Of a stretch of 64,000 nt of DNA, positions 34,148 to 41,984 are shown piece after piece; positions within the stretch are counted from its first letter, which is position 1; the number at the start of each line of letters is the position of its first letter. A program made the translations under genes and the position numbers. The notes beneath the pieces are model-generated. The model was not told where the DNA came from. It ran no database searches and was given only the letters and a program-made list of their open reading frames with translations. The stretch is from Cupriavidus nantongensis. GTDB lineage: Bacteria > Pseudomonadota > Gammaproteobacteria > Burkholderiales > Burkholderiaceae. The stretch is taken from positions 248,001-312,000 of the forward strand of contig NZ_CP014845.1 of assembly GCF_001598055.1 (NCBI RefSeq), given 5' to 3'.

Positions 34148-34837
34148 CTACTTGCGAGGCTTGGCGCGCGTATTTTTCCTGGCCGCGGCGCGGGCCGCTT
34201 CCTTTTGCGCCGCTGCCGCCGCGCTCAACTGCTCCAGCCAGGCCATGCCCTCGACATACGACAGGAAATGCCGCAGGTATTCGGGCGAGGTCTCGCGCAT
34301 CAGCGACAGCGCGCGATGTACGAGATGGTCGGTATTGAGCGGCCCGGCGTTCTCCGGCACCCGTTCCAGCGACTGGCGGAACTGCTGCTCGACGCTGACC
34401 CTGGCCCAGGTTTCGCGGAAGTAGTCGGCGAGGGTGTCGACCAGCGGCGTGTCGACCGCTTGCGCCGGTGCCGGCGATCGCGCACGGGCATCGTTCGAAG
34501 CCGGCGCGAGCGCGGGTTTGGCGCGCGCTGCGAGGTCGTGAACCAAGGCGCCCAGCGCGCTCACGGCTGGCGTTGGCGCCGGCCGGCAAGTGGTCTCGCC
34601 AGCGTTATCGGCGCTATCGGCGCTATCGGCGCTATCCGGCACGATGGCGGCATAGGCGGCGACCAGTTCCTGCAGGCGCGCCTCCAGCAACTGCCGCGCC
34701 GCGCCGCCGTGTGCGGCAGCACGGGCGGCCAGTGCCTGCATCAGCCGGAAGCGCACGGGGTCGGCACGGTCGGCGCCGCTGGCCTGCCAGGCGTGCAGTT
34801 GCGCGCGGGCGTCGGCCGCCGCGTCGAGCTCAGCCAT
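34148..34837 (-). CDS. DUF2894 family protein
   Basis: A 229-residue protein with no signal or membrane segment. The N-terminal helical region (RFRLMQALAARAAAHGGAAR QLL in part) is followed by a variable linker with SADSADSADNAG, then the conserved part PLVDTLADYFRETWARVSVE with LRHFLSYVEGMAWLEQL and a Lys/Arg-rich tail. Its start overlaps the OmpA-like gene by 8 bp, so it is the last gene of the DUF3348-DUF802-OmpA-DUF2894 operon. The operon's stator-like genes suggest it is a cytoplasmic partner of that complex. Function unknown. Confidence 0.8.
   Translation of the reverse strand: MAELDAAADARAQLHAWQASGADRADPVRFRLMQALAARAAAHGGAARQLLEARLQELVAAYAAIVPDSADSADSADNAGETTCRPAPTPAVSALGALVHDLAARAKPALAPASNDARARSPAPAQAVDTPLVDTLADYFRETWARVSVEQQFRQSLERVPENAGPLNTDHLVHRALSLMRETSPEYLRHFLSYVEGMAWLEQLSAAAAAQKEAARAAARKNTRAKPRK
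34602..34637. repeat. Four 9-bp tandem repeats in the DUF2894 gene
   Basis: The unit GCGCTATCG (with one T variant first and a C variant last) occurs four times in a row and encodes the SAD tripeptide repeats of the linker. Copy number can change without frameshift. Confidence 0.75.
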
Positions 34838-35477
34838 GCGCCTTCACCGTGCCGGTGGTCACGCGCGGCACCGGCGAGATTTCCACGCGCCGGTTCTTCG
34901 CGCGGCCGGCGGCGTCGGCATTCGGCGTGACCGGCTGCTGCGAGCCGAACGCGGCCGAGAACACCGACGACGGCGGGATGCCCGCATCGATCAGCGTGCG
35001 GGTCACGGTCAGGGCCCGCTGTGCCGACAGCTCCCAGTTGTCGGCAAAGCGCCGGTTGCCCTCACGCACGTGCTGGTCGTCGGTAAAGCCGCTGACCATC
35101 AGGATCTCGTCGCGGCTGCGCAGGTAGGCCGACAGCGGCTGGGCCAGGCTCCTGAGCAGGTCGCGGCCTTCGGGCTGCAGCTCGGCGGAATTGAGCGCGA
35201 ACAGCACGCTGCCGCTGATGCCGATGCGCCCGTTCACCAGCGTCACGCGGCCGGCGGCGAGCGGGCCGGCCAGCGCCTTTTCCAGGGTCTCGCGGCGCTG
35301 GGCTTCCTCTTGCCGCTGCTTCACCTCGGCTTCGAGCCGCGCCGACAGCTCCATCTGCACGCCGATGACCCCCAGCAGCACCAGCACGAACGCGCCCAGC
35401 AGCACCGACATCAGGTCGCCGAAGACCGCCCAGGCCGGCACGGTGGGCTCAACGCCGGCGTCGAGTTCTTCTCTCAT
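34830..35477 (-). CDS. MotB/OmpA-like stator protein
   Basis: A 215-residue protein with a cytoplasmic N-terminus, one membrane helix and a periplasmic OmpA/MotB C-terminal domain. The helix starts AWAVFGDLMSVLLGAFVLVL, where Asp 21 sits where MotB and ZorB carry the ion-binding Asp. A coiled linker (RLEAEVKQRQEEAQRRETLE) leads to the peptidoglycan-binding domain: GSVLFALNSAELQPEGRDLL, ILMVSGFTDDQHVREGNRRF, NWELSAQRALTVTRTLIDAG and KNRRVEISP. It overlaps the MotA-like gene by 4 bp (ATGA), as expected of partners in one complex. Confidence 0.85.
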   Translation of the reverse strand: MREELDAGVEPTVPAWAVFGDLMSVLLGAFVLVLLGVIGVQMELSARLEAEVKQRQEEAQRRETLEKALAGPLAAGRVTLVNGRIGISGSVLFALNSAELQPEGRDLLRSLAQPLSAYLRSRDEILMVSGFTDDQHVREGNRRFADNWELSAQRALTVTRTLIDAGIPPSSVFSAAFGSQQPVTPNADAAGRAKNRRVEISPVPRVTTGTVKAHG

Positions 35478-38362
35478 GCCGCCTCTGCGCCGGGCGCCTG
35501 CGGGGTTGCGCGCTGCTGCAGGTCTTCCAGGATCTGCTTCTGCGACAGCATGCTCAGGTCGACCACCTCGCGCGCCTGCGCAACGTAGTAGGCCAGCTGC
35601 TCGTCGCTGCGCGTCATCGACTTGTCGAGCGCGGCCTCGATGCGCTGCAGGTGCTCGATCAGCTTGCCGTTCGATTCGCTGAACAGCTGCACCGCCACGC
35701 CGAAGGCTTCACCCAGGCTGGCCACCTCGACCGCGCTGCCGGTGACATGCGCGGCGATGTCGGCAAGCTTGCCGGTCGCGGCCTCGACCTTGTCGGTGAA
35801 GCGGCCGCCGACGCGCTCGAGCAGGTCGGCGGTGGTGGCAACCAGCGTATCGACCGCGGTGCGCTGCTCGGTAGAGGCGTGGTTGACGGCGTCAAGCAGC
35901 GTGCCCAGCGTCTCCATCATGCGGCTGCGTTCTTCCAGCATGGCGTGGTCGCGCGCCATGCCTTCGGTCAGTTTCTCGCGCAGCTGTGCAATGACCTCGG
36001 CGGCGGCGCGGGGCGCTTCGCTCGCAGCCTGCAGCAGGCGCGAGACTTCGGCGACGGTATCGGTGGCCTGGCTCTGGGCCTGCGCCGCCATGTCGCGCGC
36101 GGTGATGGCCAGCGTTTCGCAGATCTCCTGCTGGCGCGCGGTGGCATGCGCGCTGGCCTGCTCCCATTCGCCGCGCAGCGATGCCGCCATGGTGCCCAGC
36201 GTTTCGGTCCAGGCGGCCAGGCGTTGCGCGTCCTGCGCCACCAGTTCCGCCTGCAGCGCGGTGGCGGCCTTCGGCGCCTCGGCCGCGGCCTGCACCAGGC
36301 GGTCGATCTCGGCCAGGGTGGTGCTGGTATGCGCCTGCGTTTCGGTCGAGATCGTGCGCGCGGTCTGTGCCAGCGCCTCGCAGACTTCCTGCTGGCGCGC
36401 GGCGGCGTGCGTGCTGGACTGCTCCCACTGCTGGCGCAGCGTCGCGGCGATGCCGCCGAGGGTTTCGGTCCAGCCGGCGAAGCGCGCCGCATCGCGCTCG
36501 GCCAGTTCCGCCTGCAGCGCGACCGCGGCCTTCGGCGCTTCCGAGGCGGCCTGCACCAGCCGGTCGATTTCGGCGAGGGTGCGGCTGGCATGCGCCTGCG
36601 TCTGCGCGGAAATCTCTTGCACGTGCTGCGCCAGCGTCGCGCTGATTTCGTCCTGGCGCGCGATCGTGTGCGCGTTCAGCTGCTGCCATTCCTGGCGCAG
36701 CGTGGTCGTGATGCCGCCAAGGGTATCGGTCCACGCGGCAAAGCGCGCTTCATCGCGCGATGCCAGTTCGGCCTGCAGCGCGACGGCGGCCTTCGGCGCT
36801 TCGGCGGCGGCCTGCACCAGGCGGTCGATCTCGGCCAGCGTGCTGCTGGCATGCGCCTGCGTCTGCGCCGAGACCTCGCGCACGTTCTGCGCCAGCGTGG
36901 CGCTGATTTCGTCGTGGCGGCTGACGGTGTGTGCGTTCAGCTGTTCCAGTTGCTGGCGCAGCGTTGCCGTCATGCCGCCGAGCGTGTCGGCCCAGGCCGA
37001 CAGGCGCTGCGCGTCCTGCGCGGCCAGCTGTGCCTGCAGGCCGGCGTGCGAGGCATCGACGTTGCGCACCAGCGCCGCGGCGTGCTCGCCGAACGTTGCC
37101 GTGGTGGCGGCCAGCGCCTGCTGGTTGTCGCCGGCCAGTTTTTCGCCGGCCTGCTGCTGTTGCGACAGCGCCTCGCGCCAGGCCTCGGCGGTGCTGGCCG
37201 CGACCGCATCGAAGCGGTTGGCGACATTGTCGAGCAGACTGGCCGAGCGTTGCTCAAAGGTCTGGCTGAAGCCATCGAGCGCAGCGCGCAGGTCCGCCGC
37301 CAGCGTCTCGCTGGTGCGCTGATGGCCGGCAAGCGCCTGGTTCCAGGTATCGGCGACACCGGCAGTGGCGCGCTCGAACCGGCTCGAAACGCCGTCCAGA
37401 TGCTGTTGCACCGCCTGCGTGACGGTGTCGCGCAGCGCCGTGGTCTCGCGCGCCAGGCCGGCCATGGTCGCGTCCACCGCGGGCTGGATCGCTGCACCCG
37501 CGGCGCGGGCGCTGTCGGCGATGCTGTCCCTCAGCGATTGCTCCACCGATGACGCCAGGCGCGCATAGACCGCCTCGGTCTTGCCGTGGAAGGCGTCCTG
37601 GCTGGCCAGCAGCCGCTCGGCCAGGGCCTCGTGCTGTTGCGCCATGGCGCGCATCATGGCCTGCATCTGTTCGGCCAGCGCCGGCATCACGTCGGCCTGG
37701 CGCTGCAGCAGCTGCAAGGCCTGGTCGCGCTGGTGGTCGCGCTGATGGCCGCGCGAGTAGCTGCGCAGCGTGGTGGCAATGCGGGCGTCGAGCGCCTGCG
37801 CGGCCTGGATGCGCTCGCGCCGGCACAGCGCCGACAGCAGGCCCAGCATGGCCGAGGTGGCCACACCCGCGACCGAGGTGCCGAAGGCAAAGCCCAGCCC
37901 CTTGACCGGCGCCGCCAGCGAAGCGCGGATCGCCTGCAGGTCGGTCGCGCCTTCCAGCGCGATGCCGGTGCCGCGCAAGGTGGCCACCATGCCGAGGAAC
38001 GTGCCGAGCATGCCCAGCAGCACCAGCAGCCCGACCAGGTACGGCGTCAGCGCGGGGCCGGGCAGGCCGACGCGTTCGCCTTCGACGCGCAGCCGCACGC
38101 GGTCGCGCAGGCTGGGGTGCAGGCGTTCCAGCCAGCCGCCAAGGCTGGCCGGCGCTTCGGCCAGGCCGGCCAGCGCCTGCGCCAGCGTGGCAGTGGCCTG
38201 CCGGTAGCGCAGCAGTTCCAGCGCGCCGCCGATGTAGAAGCCGCCGATCAGCAGGGTGACGACGAGCGCCAGGAAATTGGTGCCGGCATAGCCCGCGCCA
38301 ATCCAGCAGACGACCGCCAGGCCCGCCAGGAACGCAACAATATGGGAGAGGTATCGGGTCAT
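35474..38362 (-). CDS. DUF802 protein, MotA/ZorA-like stator with long repeat tail
   Basis: A 962-residue protein. Four membrane helices (about 5-25, 28-50, 105-128, 155-180) occupy the MotA/TolQ/ExbB-like N-terminus; the helix 3 and 4 segments contain LLGMLGTFLGMVATLRGTGI and KGLGFAFGTSVAGVATSAML. The rest, about 780 residues, is a cytoplasmic helical tail rich in Ala, Gln and Glu. Within it an 87-residue unit repeats four times (marker LGG at 461, 548, 635, 722). The family (DUF802) is uncharacterised, but topology and the following MotB-like gene match ion-driven stators of the ZorA type. It probably powers a cytoplasmic activity through the tail. Confidence 0.85.
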   Translation of the reverse strand: MTRYLSHIVAFLAGLAVVCWIGAGYAGTNFLALVVTLLIGGFYIGGALELLRYRQATATLAQALAGLAEAPASLGGWLERLHPSLRDRVRLRVEGERVGLPGPALTPYLVGLLVLLGMLGTFLGMVATLRGTGIALEGATDLQAIRASLAAPVKGLGFAFGTSVAGVATSAMLGLLSALCRRERIQAAQALDARIATTLRSYSRGHQRDHQRDQALQLLQRQADVMPALAEQMQAMMRAMAQQHEALAERLLASQDAFHGKTEAVYARLASSVEQSLRDSIADSARAAGAAIQPAVDATMAGLARETTALRDTVTQAVQQHLDGVSSRFERATAGVADTWNQALAGHQRTSETLAADLRAALDGFSQTFEQRSASLLDNVANRFDAVAASTAEAWREALSQQQQAGEKLAGDNQQALAATTATFGEHAAALVRNVDASHAGLQAQLAAQDAQRLSAWADTLGGMTATLRQQLEQLNAHTVSRHDEISATLAQNVREVSAQTQAHASSTLAEIDRLVQAAAEAPKAAVALQAELASRDEARFAAWTDTLGGITTTLRQEWQQLNAHTIARQDEISATLAQHVQEISAQTQAHASRTLAEIDRLVQAASEAPKAAVALQAELAERDAARFAGWTETLGGIAATLRQQWEQSSTHAAARQQEVCEALAQTARTISTETQAHTSTTLAEIDRLVQAAAEAPKAATALQAELVAQDAQRLAAWTETLGTMAASLRGEWEQASAHATARQQEICETLAITARDMAAQAQSQATDTVAEVSRLLQAASEAPRAAAEVIAQLREKLTEGMARDHAMLEERSRMMETLGTLLDAVNHASTEQRTAVDTLVATTADLLERVGGRFTDKVEAATGKLADIAAHVTGSAVEVASLGEAFGVAVQLFSESNGKLIEHLQRIEAALDKSMTRSDEQLAYYVAQAREVVDLSMLSQKQILEDLQQRATPQAPGAEAA
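35984..37030 (-). repeat. Four 261-bp coding repeats
   Basis: The part of the DUF802 gene for residues about 445-793 consists of four units of exactly 87 codons, each with AEAPKAA, QAEL, a WT-TLG block and a QTQAHAS-like helix. DNA similarity between units is visible as well, so recombination between them could change tail length. Confidence 0.8.
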
Positions 38363-38372
38363 GATGTCCGGG

Positions 38373-39116
38373 TTAGCTGTCTTGCAGCGCCGCCAGCAAG
38401 CCTTCGACGGGCTGCCAGCGGATCTCGAGTTCGGCGAGCAGCACGCTCTGCATATCCTTGCGGAACACGCCCAGCCATGCGCCTGGGCGAGCCGCAGCGG
38501 GTTGTCCTGATGCCTGGGCCTCCGCCTCCAGCGCCGCGGCTTCGGCCTGGCGCAGCCGCTGGAAGTGCGGCTCCAGCAGGTTCGGCACCGCGCCCAGCAG
38601 GCTTTGCTCGCGCATGCCCAGCACGCGCTCCATCACCGCGTCGACCATCGCCAGCTTGGCCAGCGCCGGCGTGCGGGCCGACAGCGCCGCGCGCAGGCGC
38701 CCGCGCACGCTGCCGATGGCGGTTTCCATGGCTTGCTGCAGCGTCTGGTAACGCTGGCGATGGACCGCGTAGTCGACCTGCGCATCGACCGGGTCGGGGA
38801 GCGCCGACGGCCGCGCCGGCCCGCGCCGCCGCGCTGCCGGCGCCGCATCTTCGGCAATCGCATCTACCAGCCGGGCGCGCACGCGCGCGCATTCCTGCGC
38901 TTCGGTGCTGCCGCCGGCACTTGCCGGGGCCGGCGTGGCCGCAGCATGGGCCTTCAACGCAGAAGACAGCGCGATCGCATCCGCCCAGCCAAGCCATTGG
39001 CTCAGCTGGCTGGAAAGCGAGCTTGCAGGGGCGGGGGCGTCGGCATCGGTCAAGCGGGCCAGCAGGCGGACCAGCGTGGGTCCGCTCAGGCCTGTGCGCC
39101 GGGGCACTTGTAACAT
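38373..39116 (-). CDS. DUF3348 family protein
   Basis: A 247-residue soluble protein starting MLQVPRRTGLSGPTLVRLLARL. Conserved-looking blocks are LSQWLGWADAIALSSALKAH, YAVHRQRYQTLQQAMETAIG with LRAALSARTPALAKLAMVDAV, and the end AWLGVFRKDMQSVLLAELEI. No signal or membrane helix. It is the first gene of the operon, 10 bp before the MotA-like gene. Family function unknown; constant linkage to the stator genes suggests an accessory or effector role. Confidence 0.82.
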   Translation of the reverse strand: MLQVPRRTGLSGPTLVRLLARLTDADAPAPASSLSSQLSQWLGWADAIALSSALKAHAAATPAPASAGGSTEAQECARVRARLVDAIAEDAAPAARRRGPARPSALPDPVDAQVDYAVHRQRYQTLQQAMETAIGSVRGRLRAALSARTPALAKLAMVDAVMERVLGMREQSLLGAVPNLLEPHFQRLRQAEAAALEAEAQASGQPAAARPGAWLGVFRKDMQSVLLAELEIRWQPVEGLLAALQDS

Positions 39117-39272
39117 TCCGCTGGATTGGAAAAAGGCAGCAGTTTACACGCCCCGGGCAGTGGCGCGGCCGGCGGGGCTGGTGGATGATGGCGGGAATCC
39201 GCTTTCGACCGGTCCAGACAGGTCCCGGCCCATCTCGCCCCGATCCCGCCCAACCCGACACGGAGCCACGCC

Positions 39273-39695
39273 ATGCAACCTGAAGGCCTGCCCGAAGGCT
39301 ACCAGCCGCTGTTCCGCACCAGCCCGTTCCTCGACGCGACCGGCCCGTATTTCTACAAGCCGACCGAGCAGGGCTTCACGGTTGGGCTCAGGGTGGAGCA
39401 GAAGCACACCAATGCCTCCGGCACCGTCCACGGCGGGCTGGTTGCCACGCTGGCCGATGTCTCGCTCGGCTATGTCACCGCCACCTCGCAGCAGCCGCCG
39501 TTGCGCATGACCACGGCGAACCTGAGCATCGACTATGTCGGCACGGCCAGGGTTGGCGACTGGATCGAATCGCAGGTCGAGGTCATCAAGGCGGGCTCGC
39601 GGCTGGCGTTCGCGAAGGCGCTGATCAGCGCCGGCGGCAAGCCGGTGGCTAGTACCAGCGCGGTGTTTCTGGTGGTGGGTGCGCAGCAGGAATGA
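39273..39695 (+). CDS. PaaI-type hotdog thioesterase
   Basis: A 140-residue hotdog-fold protein. The characteristic HTNASGTVHGGLVATLADVSLG contains the HGG motif before the long helix, followed by TTANLSIDYVGTARVGDWIE and ASTSAVFLVV. These cytoplasmic enzymes hydrolyse acyl- or aryl-CoA thioesters. It stands alone, divergent from the DUF3348 operon and convergent with the glyoxalase-fold gene. Substrate unknown. Confidence 0.87.
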   Translation: MQPEGLPEGYQPLFRTSPFLDATGPYFYKPTEQGFTVGLRVEQKHTNASGTVHGGLVATLADVSLGYVTATSQQPPLRMTTANLSIDYVGTARVGDWIESQVEVIKAGSRLAFAKALISAGGKPVASTSAVFLVVGAQQE

Positions 39696-39716
39696 TCCAG
39701 CGGCAATCCAGGCAGC

Positions 39717-40082
39717 CTAGTTTTCCGACCGCTGGCAGAACCGCAGCCGGTTCCCGAACGGGTCGGCCACCTGCAGCATCCGGCCCCAGCCCACGTCCTC
39801 GACACCGGGCCTGGCGTACGGATAGTCCCTGGCGGACAGCTCCCGGTGCAGCGCATCGATATCCACCACCGGCACGAACACGGTCGACCCCGGCGTGGCA
39901 TCGCCATGGTGCTCGCTCAAATGCAGCGTCAGGCCGCTGCGCGTGACCTGCGCGTACAGCGGCAAGCCGTCTTCGAAGCGATGCTCCCAGTCGAGCGTGA
40001 AGCCGAGGAAATCCAGGTAGAACTCCATGGCCTTGTCGACCGAGAAGATGCGGAGGATGGGGATGCCGGCGGACAGGTTCAT
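39717..40082 (-). CDS. Glyoxalase/bleomycin-resistance fold protein
   Basis: A 121-residue VOC-fold protein: SAGIPILRIFSVDKAMEFYL, DFLGFTLDWEHRFEDGLPLY, LTLHLSEHHGDATPGSTVFV and MLQVADPFGNRLRFCQ. The pattern matches the small VOC domain seen in bleomycin-binding proteins and some dioxygenases, with possible metal ligands His and Glu. Real function is unknown. Convergent with the thioesterase gene. Confidence 0.8.
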   Translation of the reverse strand: MNLSAGIPILRIFSVDKAMEFYLDFLGFTLDWEHRFEDGLPLYAQVTRSGLTLHLSEHHGDATPGSTVFVPVVDIDALHRELSARDYPYARPGVEDVGWGRMLQVADPFGNRLRFCQRSEN

Positions 40083-40213
40083 GGTGTCTGGTGCGGGAGA
40101 GGCGCGGGAATCTGGATGATAGCCGCCGCATAAGCATCGGCGGCAATCTTCGTTGTCTCGGCGCGGTGCTGCGACTAAGCTGGCGCTCCGACTTGCCTGC
40201 CTGGAGCACCGCC

Positions 40214-41182
40214 ATGACCCCGACCCACAATTCCCGTCGCCGCTGGTTTCTCGCCGCAGCGGGCGCGGCCGCGGCCAGTGCGCTGCCCGGCGTCAGCCTG
40301 GGGCAGGGCCTGACGACATTGCGCATCGGCTACCAGAAGTCCTCCACGCTGATGATCCTGCTGAAATCGCGGCAGACGCTGGAAAAGGCGTTGGCGCCAA
40401 AGGGCGTGGCGGTGCAGTGGTATGAGTTCACCTCCGGCCTGCCGCTGCTCGAAGCGCTGAACCTCGGCAACATCGACCTCAGTGCCGACGTCGCCGACGC
40501 GGTGCCGCCGTTCGCGCTGGCGGCCGGCGCGTCGCTGACGTATTACGCGACCGAGACCCCGTCGCCGCAGGCGCAGGCGATCGTGGTGCGTGCCGATTCG
40601 CCGATCCGCGAGGTGGCCCAGCTCAAGGGCCAGCGCGTGGCGTTCGCCAAGGGGGCCGGCGCGCATTACCTGGTGCTCGAGGCGCTGGCGCGCGCGGGAC
40701 TGTCGATCCGCGATATCGAGCCGGCCTACCTGAGTCCCGCCGATGCGCGCGCCGCGTTCGAGCGCGGCAGCGTGGCGGCGTGGGTGATCTGGGATCCGTT
40801 CCTGGCGGCGGTGCAGCGCCAGTCCAATGCACGCGTGCTGCGCGATGGCGAAGGGCTGTCGAGCTATCGCCGCTTCTACCTGGCGGCCACGCCGTTCGCA
40901 CGTACGCATGCCGAGGTGCTCGAGGTGGTGTTCGACGCGCTGCGCGACGCCGGCGACTGGGTCAAGCGCCACCCGGCCGAGGCCGCGCGCTGGCACGCGC
41001 CACTGATCGGCCTGGATGCCGCCACTGTGGAGGCCGCGAACGCGCGGCGCAGTTACGCCGTACGCACGGTCGACGCGGCCGCGCTGGCCGAGCAGCAGCG
41101 CATTGCCGATGCCTTTGCCGTGCAGGGCATCCTGCCGCGCAAGGTGGCGGTGTCGGCCTCGCCGGTCTGGCGCAAGGCATAA
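40214..41182 (+). CDS. SsuA-like ABC transporter substrate-binding protein (aliphatic sulfonate/nitrate type)
   Basis: A 322-residue protein with a twin-arginine leader (SRRRWFLAAAGAAAASALPG). The mature part: TLRIGYQKSSTLMILLKSRQ, VQWYEFTSGLPLLEALNLGN, DVADAVPPFALAAGASLTYY and SVAAWVIWDPFLAAVQRQ, all typical of the SsuA/NrtA/TauA group. It should bind a sulfonate or related anion in the periplasm. No permease or ATPase gene adjoins it, so it is an orphan unless it shares a transporter encoded elsewhere. Confidence 0.85.
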   Translation: MTPTHNSRRRWFLAAAGAAAASALPGVSLGQGLTTLRIGYQKSSTLMILLKSRQTLEKALAPKGVAVQWYEFTSGLPLLEALNLGNIDLSADVADAVPPFALAAGASLTYYATETPSPQAQAIVVRADSPIREVAQLKGQRVAFAKGAGAHYLVLEALARAGLSIRDIEPAYLSPADARAAFERGSVAAWVIWDPFLAAVQRQSNARVLRDGEGLSSYRRFYLAATPFARTHAEVLEVVFDALRDAGDWVKRHPAEAARWHAPLIGLDAATVEAANARRSYAVRTVDAAALAEQQRIADAFAVQGILPRKVAVSASPVWRKA

Positions 41183-41512
41183 GCCGCGGCGCGCTAGCGC
41201 AGGCCCGGCATCCGCTTGTCCGGCGGGGCGCAGCTAGCGCCCTGTAGGTCCCGGACCGCATCTCGTCGTCCGGCCGCAGGCTGACCCCGCGCGCGGCCTT
41301 TCGCTTCCATCTTTTCCCCCTGCACGCCATTGCTGGCGCCAGCGGCAAGCCAGCCGCCATGGCCAACCCGCCCACTGAACCTGCGACCGATTCGTAGGGA
41401 ATAACCCTTGCAGGCCGAAAAATATATCACGACATGATGTATTGTTCGGAACTCCCGAAGCCGACGCCGCCTGTTGGTGTCGTCGCGTCGCCCCCCGCTT
41501 CAAGGAGCCTGC
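41183..41512. other. Intergenic region before tctBA
   Basis: About 330 bp; a short AT-rich stretch at 41415-41450 (AAAAATATATCACGACATGA) probably holds the tctBA promoter. No ORF or RNA recognised. Confidence 0.4.
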
Positions 41513-41974
41513 ATGCGCATACGCAAGCAAACCGACTTTTATTCCGGCCTGATGTTCATCATCCTTGGCCTCAGCTTTTCCTTCGTTGCCCGCGGCTATT
41601 CGATGGGCACCGCCGCCAGGATGGGACCCGGTTATTTCCCGTTCTGGCTCGGCATCGTGCTGGCGCTGCTCGGCACCGTGGTCGCCACCGGATCTCTGTC
41701 GCACAAGAGCGAAGAAGACCGCATGGCGCGCTGGGACATCAAGACGCTGCTGTGGATCCTGGGCTCGGTGGTGCTGTTCGGGCTGGTACTCAAGCCGCTG
41801 GGCATGGTGCTGTCGGTGCTGGCGCTGGTGCTGGTGTCGTCGATGGCCAGCCATGAGTTCACCTGGAAGGGCGCCATCCTGAACGCCGTGATCCTGGTGC
41901 TGATCAGCACCGTGGCCTTTGTCTACGGCATCAACCTGCAGATGCCGGTGTGGCCGGCCGCTTTCGTCAACTAG
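41513..41974 (+). CDS. tctB: Tripartite tricarboxylate transporter small membrane subunit (TctB)
   Basis: A 153-residue protein with four hydrophobic segments; AAGGAG precedes the ATG. TctB marks: QTDFYSGLMFIILGLSFSFV, YSMGTAARMGPGYFPFWLGI and LKPLGMVLSVLALVLVSSMA. TctB is the small integral subunit that pairs with TctA. The tctA gene starts 10 bp downstream. No TctC gene adjoins, so one of the orphan Bug receptors elsewhere must serve it. Confidence 0.9.
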   Translation: MRIRKQTDFYSGLMFIILGLSFSFVARGYSMGTAARMGPGYFPFWLGIVLALLGTVVATGSLSHKSEEDRMARWDIKTLLWILGSVVLFGLVLKPLGMVLSVLALVLVSSMASHEFTWKGAILNAVILVLISTVAFVYGINLQMPVWPAAFVN

Positions 41975-41984
41975 GGGATATCGG

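Noticed and set aside
35622..37552. Long plus-strand frames opposite the DUF802 gene
   Set aside because: Antisense shadows created by the repetitive Ala/Gln-rich coding strand; no ribosome site or recognisable domain.
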